Part shown: positions 60,179-64,000 of the stretch, one piece after another | Layout of the letters: each line of letters opens with the position of its first letter | Numbering within the stretch: the first letter of the stretch is position 1 | NCBI GenBank assembly: GCA_963761705.1 | Contig: CAVXHK010000001.1 | Coordinates: forward strand, 1,922,001 to 1,986,000 | Length of the DNA: 64,000 nucleotides | Reading direction: 5' to 3' | Source: CAVVKW01 sp963761705 | GTDB lineage: Bacteria > Verrucomicrobiota > Verrucomicrobiia > Chthoniobacterales > JAATET01 | Notes under the pieces: model-generated | Databases searched by the model: none | What the model was told of the DNA's origin: nothing | The model's input: only the letters and a program-made list of their open reading frames with translations | Made by a program: the position numbers and the translations under genes

Positions 60179-63100
60179 ATAAGTCGGGGAAGCCGGAGGA
60201 TTTCCGTTGGCTGGGGATCTTCTTCGATAACAAGTATCTGCTGGCGCTGACGATCGTGGTGACGTTGGTGGCGGGGGTTTCGGCGTTGTCAGGGTTGCCG
60301 CGGCTGGAGGATCCGGTGATCACGAACCGGAATCCGCTGATTTTGACGGTGTTTCCGGGGGCTTCGGCGGATCGGGTGGAGGCATTGGTGACGGAGAAAA
60401 TCGAGACCGAGTTGGACGACATCGACTCAATCAAGAACGTGACGAGCACGTCGCGGGCGGGGATTTCGATCGTGAGCGTGGAGTTGCTCGACGCGGTGAC
60501 GAAGGCCGGTACGGACGCGATCTCGTCGGAGATCCGGGATGCGCTGGCGGATGCAGCGCGGACGTTTCCGCCGGAGGTGCCGGCCCCGTTCTTTGACGAT
60601 AAGCGGAACCCGGTGGCTTACACGCTGATCGCGGCGGTGCGGTGGTCGGGCGCTGAACGGGGGGCGGAGAGTCTGGGGATCCTGTCGCGGCGGGCGGAGG
60701 ATCTGGCGGACGGGCTGCGGAACGTGAGTGGGACGGAGCTGGTGCGGATCTACGGGGAGCCGGCCGAGGAGGTGACGGTGACGGTGGATGCGGAGGCATT
60801 GGCTCAGCGGGGGTTGACGCCGACGGCCGTGGCGGAGGCGCTGCGGCGCGCGGATGCGAAGGTGCCGGCCGGGCAGATGCGCGGGGCGGACGCGACGCTG
60901 CTGGTCGAGGTGGCGGGGAAGATCGATTCGCTGGATCGCGTGCGGGAGGTGATCGTGCAGCAGGGGGACGGGGGGCGGACGGTTCGGGTCGGGGACGTGG
61001 CAGTCGTCGAGCGGGCGTGGCGGGATCCGCCGAGTCAGATTGCGTTCACCGATCGGCAGCGAACGGTGCTGGTCGCGGCTCGGGTGGCGGAGTCGCAGCG
61101 GGTGGACGTGTGGGACGGCGACGCGGGCCGGGTGCTGGACGAGTTCCGGCGGGCGACTGGCGGGGCGATCACGACGGACGTGGTGTTTCGGCAGAACGAT
61201 TACACGGCGGCGCGGCTGGCGGAACTGGCGGGGAATCTGGCTCTCGGTGCGGCGGTGGTGCTGGCGGTGATTTTGTTCACGATGGGGTGGCGGCGGGCGC
61301 TGATCGTGCAGCTCGGCTTTGCCACTGACGGCGGCGGCGACGTTGTTCGTGATCTCGCTGCAGGGCGGGAAGCTCCACCAGATGTCGATCTTCGGGATGA
61401 TCATCGCGATGGGGCTTCTCATCGATACGGCGATCGTGATCACGGATGAGATTCGGATCTACCTCGAGCGGGGGATGGGGCGGCGGGAGGCGGTGGTGGG
61501 CGCGCTGCGGCATTTGTTCGTTCCGCTGTTGTCCTCGACGCTCACGTCGGTGCTGGCGTTCCTGCCGATCCTGCTCCTGCCGGGGGGCGCGGGGGATTTT
61601 GTGGGTTCGATCGGCGGGAGTGTGATCGTGGCGATCACGGCTTCGTTCGTGCTTTCGGTGACGGTGATCGCGGCGCTGGCGGGGCTGTTTGCGGAGTTGC
61701 CGGGGGCGGAGCGGAAACGGCGGACGCCGCGGTGGATGCGGGAAGGCGTGGAGGCGCGGTGGTTTGCCGGGCCGATGAGCCGGGTGATCCGGCTGGGGGT
61801 GCGGCGTCCGTGGATGGGGCTCGCGATGGGGGCGGCGCTGCCGATCGTGGGGTTTGTGGTGGCGCCGACGTTGGGAAGTCAATTTTTTCCGCGCACGGAC
61901 CGGGACATGTTCACGGTGGAGGTGACGCTGCCGTCGGTGACTTCCATCGGGGAGACGACGCGGGTGATCGGGGAGGTCGAGGCGGCGATTCGCTCGTACG
62001 AGGGAGTCGAGCGGGTGCACTGGTTGGCGGGGGCGAGTTTCCCGCCGGTGTATTACAATCTGACTGAGAATCGGGACAACTCCTCAGAATACGCGATGGG
62101 GGTGATCGAGGTGGACGACTTCGGGACGACGAGTGACTTGGTGCCGGAGCTGCAGCGGAGGTTGTCGGCGGAGATTCCGCGGGCGCGGGTGCTGGTGAAA
62201 AAGTTTGCCCAGGGGCCGCCGGCGAACGCGGACGTTGAGATCCGGCTACGGGGGCCGAGTGTGGGGGAACTGCAACGACTCGGGGATGAGGTGCAGCGGC
62301 GGCTGGCGGAACAGCCCGGGATCACGAACGCGGAGTCCACGCTGACGCGAGGGGAGCCGAAATTGTGGTTTCGGCCGGACGAGGCCGCGGCGCGGGCGGC
62401 GGGGTTGGAACCGACGGAGATCGCGGCCCAGCTCGAGGCGCACCTCGAGGGGATCGCGGGCGGGAGTTTGCTGGAGGCGGTCGAGGAATTGCCCGTGCGG
62501 GTGCGGTTGCCGAACGGTCGGCGGGAAACGGTCGCTGATATCGAAAACCTGCGGTTGGTTGGCGGCAACGGGGCGCTGGTGCCGCTGCGGGCGCTGGGTG
62601 GCTTCGAGCTGCGACCGGAGACCGGGGCGATCACGCGGCGAAACAGCGAGCGGGTGAACAACGTGCGGGGATACGCCGAGGCGGGGGCGCTGGCGATCGA
62701 CATCACGGAGGAGGTGCTGGCCGATCTGGACGCTTCCGGGTTCCGGCTGCCGCCGGGCTATGAGCTGCAGGTCGGCGGGGAGTCGGAGAACCAGGCGGAC
62801 GCAGTGGGGAATTTGCTGCTGTATCTGCCGGTGATCGTGACGTTGACGATCGCGACGCTGGTGTTGTCGTTCAACAGCGTGCGGATGGCGTTGATCCTGA
62901 TCGCGGCGGCGGGATTGGCGGTGGGCTACGGACTGCTGGCGACGGGGGTGATGGGATTCCCGGTGAGCTTCAACACGATCCTCGGGTGCATCGGGTTGGT
63001 GGGGTTGGCGTTCAACGACAACATCGTCGTGCTGGCGGCGATCCACGCGAATCCGAAGGCGCGCCGCGGGGATTGGGAGGAGATTGTGGCGGAGGTCAAG

Positions 63101-63346
63101 GGGTGCGGGCGGCATTTGATCAGCACGACGCTGACGACGATCGGGAGCTTTTTGCCGCTGTTGATTTTGGTGGGCGGGCAGTTCTGGCCGCCGTTGGCGA
63201 TCGTGCTGGCGGGTGGGGTCGGTGGGGCGACGTTTCTGGCGGCGGTTTTCACGCCGGCGGCTTATCGGCTGATCGCGGCGCGGAAGTATCGCCGGGCGGT
63301 CGTCGAGGAACGGGTGGAACCAGCGGGTGCGTGTCCGGCGGGCTAA
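60175..63346 (+). pseudogene. RND efflux pump with a one-base frameshift
   Basis: The first frame (60175-61449) carries the N-terminal third of an AcrB/CzcA-type pump (FFDNKYLLALTIVVTLVAG, then LEDPVITNRNPLILTVFPGA). The second (61319-63346) continues from LPLTAAATLFVISL with the fourth-to-twelfth helices. At 61315-61316 an extra G turns the expected GTG CAG CTC GCT TTG CCA into GTG CAG CTC GGC TTT GCC; removing one G restores one frame of about 1056 residues, normal for RND. The event is either a mutation or a sequencing error. Helix 4 motif IAMGLLIDTAIVITDEI is present in the second frame. Confidence 0.88.
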
Positions 63347-63458
63347 TGAGCGGTGAGTCGGTGAGGGGGGCGGGGATTTCCTGATGGGCGCGGGAACGGA
63401 CCGCACTGGTTTGGATTTCGCTTGAGGGTTGGAGCGGGGGGGGATGGGATGCCGGGCC

Positions 63459-64000
63459 ATGAAGGATTTGGCTTTTGGGGAGACGCGGACTCGGGTGGGA
63501 TTACGCCACGCGTTGATCGCGCCGGATGGACTGGTGCCGAGCGTGGTGCCGGGAATCGTGGGGGCGGTGGTGAACGTGGTGATCTCGCCGGCGATGGGGG
63601 CTGGGTTGACGCAGTTGCTGGTGACGTTCGAAAGCGGGGGGCGGGGGGAGTTTGATTCCGAGGAGGTCGAGTCGGCGCTTTACGTGATGGAGGGTGGATG
63701 CACGGTGCGGATCGGGGATGGTTCAGACGTGTTGGGGGCGGGGGGATTTGCGTTCGTGCCGGCGGGGGTGCCTTGGGAACTGAGTGGCGCGGAGGCGGGG
63801 ACGCGGGTGACGATTTTTCAGAAGGATTTTGAGGAGATCGAGGGGGTGGCGCGACCGGGCGTGGTGGTGGGTGACGCGGCGGACGTCGAGGCGGTGCCGT
63901 TTCTGGGTGACGAGGATGCGATGTTGAAGGTGCTGTTGCCGGAGGGTGCGGAGTTCGATTTTGCGATGAACGTCTTCACGTATCGGTCGGGGGCGCGGCT
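63459..64000 (+). CDS. Bicupin, (S)-ureidoglycine aminohydrolase-like (partial)
   Basis: The frame starts with ATG at 63459 and runs off the right edge (180 codons). It has a first cupin barrel (LYVMEGGCTVRIGDG, FAFVPAGVPWEL) and then a second starting at DFAMNVFTYRSGAR, where AllE/YlbA-type ureidoglycine aminohydrolases have the G/A-M-N-T-F-T-Y segment. Those enzymes act in purine (allantoin) degradation. The second metal site lies beyond the window. Confidence 0.7.
   Translation, partial: MKDLAFGETRTRVGLRHALIAPDGLVPSVVPGIVGAVVNVVISPAMGAGLTQLLVTFESGGRGEFDSEEVESALYVMEGGCTVRIGDGSDVLGAGGFAFVPAGVPWELSGAEAGTRVTIFQKDFEEIEGVARPGVVVGDAADVEAVPFLGDEDAMLKVLLPEGAEFDFAMNVFTYRSGAR

Overview
The window is high-GC chromosomal DNA, most likely from a member of the Verrucomicrobiota (possibly near the Opitutales). 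This rests on gene content and style: a formylglycine-type sulfatase, GH57 and truncated GH1 carbohydrate enzymes, sugar ABC permeases, a PspA/AAA+/VWA envelope cluster, an rpmF-plsX-fabH block, and small reading frames of the GSAGASPS type that come from interspersed repeats. The taxonomy is inference; no rRNA gene is present.

Layout. 1-7300: start of a glycogen-debranching-type gene leaving the left edge, a sulfatase, zwf-glk, a MOSC protein, two MalF/MalG-type sugar permeases and a cupin. 7440-10000: an AI-2E-type transporter gene cut by an insertion sequence with a 16-bp target duplication. 10160-15900: a decayed, repeat-rich zone with a secreted unknown, fabH 3'-end fragments, a tandem repeat that has replaced the 5' end of a GH1 beta-glucosidase gene, a nucleotidyltransferase/small-protein pair, a RAYT remnant and an IS110-family transposase. 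15900-20120: a lower-GC block of minus-strand genes (a membrane unknown, an AIPR-type phage-resistance protein, a double nuclease-domain protein) separated by attC-like sites. The boundary heptamers match as expected for integron gene cassettes and no integrase is in view (a CALIN-type array). 20150-22580: a second nucleotidyltransferase pair and a carB relic missing its N-terminal half and much of its second ATP-grasp domain.

22580-39180 is mostly ordinary core genome: fabH, plsX, rpmF, yceD, coaD, guaA, aat, an Hpt protein, an SDR, hldD, a TPR protein, an OprD-like porin, a GH57 operon with GTGA overlaps, and a COQ4-like protein. 39251-42060 is a 2.8-kb IS1-family-like transposon (perfect 10-bp terminal repeats, 8-bp duplication) carrying a winged-helix-like protein, a multi-hairpin RNA candidate, a tRNA-like element, a ribbon-helix-helix protein, the transposase and two small passenger genes. 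Immediately beside it (42076-43464) lies a second member of the 16-bp-duplication IS type.

43539-50340 holds pspA, an AAA+ ATPase and a convergent operon of two solute-binding/OmpA-type proteins flanking a VWA protein, probably one envelope-stress or cell-wall-linked module. 50835-53170 is decayed (DJ-1 and DUF900 fragments). 53172 onward holds a large MscS channel, a small redox/regulator group (FMN reductase, Rrf2), a TetR-MFP-RND efflux operon whose pump gene carries a one-base frameshift, and the start of a ureidoglycine-aminohydrolase-like bicupin running off the right edge.

The strongest candidates for something undescribed are the cassette array, the RNA- and tRNA-carrying transposon, and the pair of insertion sequences with shared iterons, hairpin and an A7 frameshift site.
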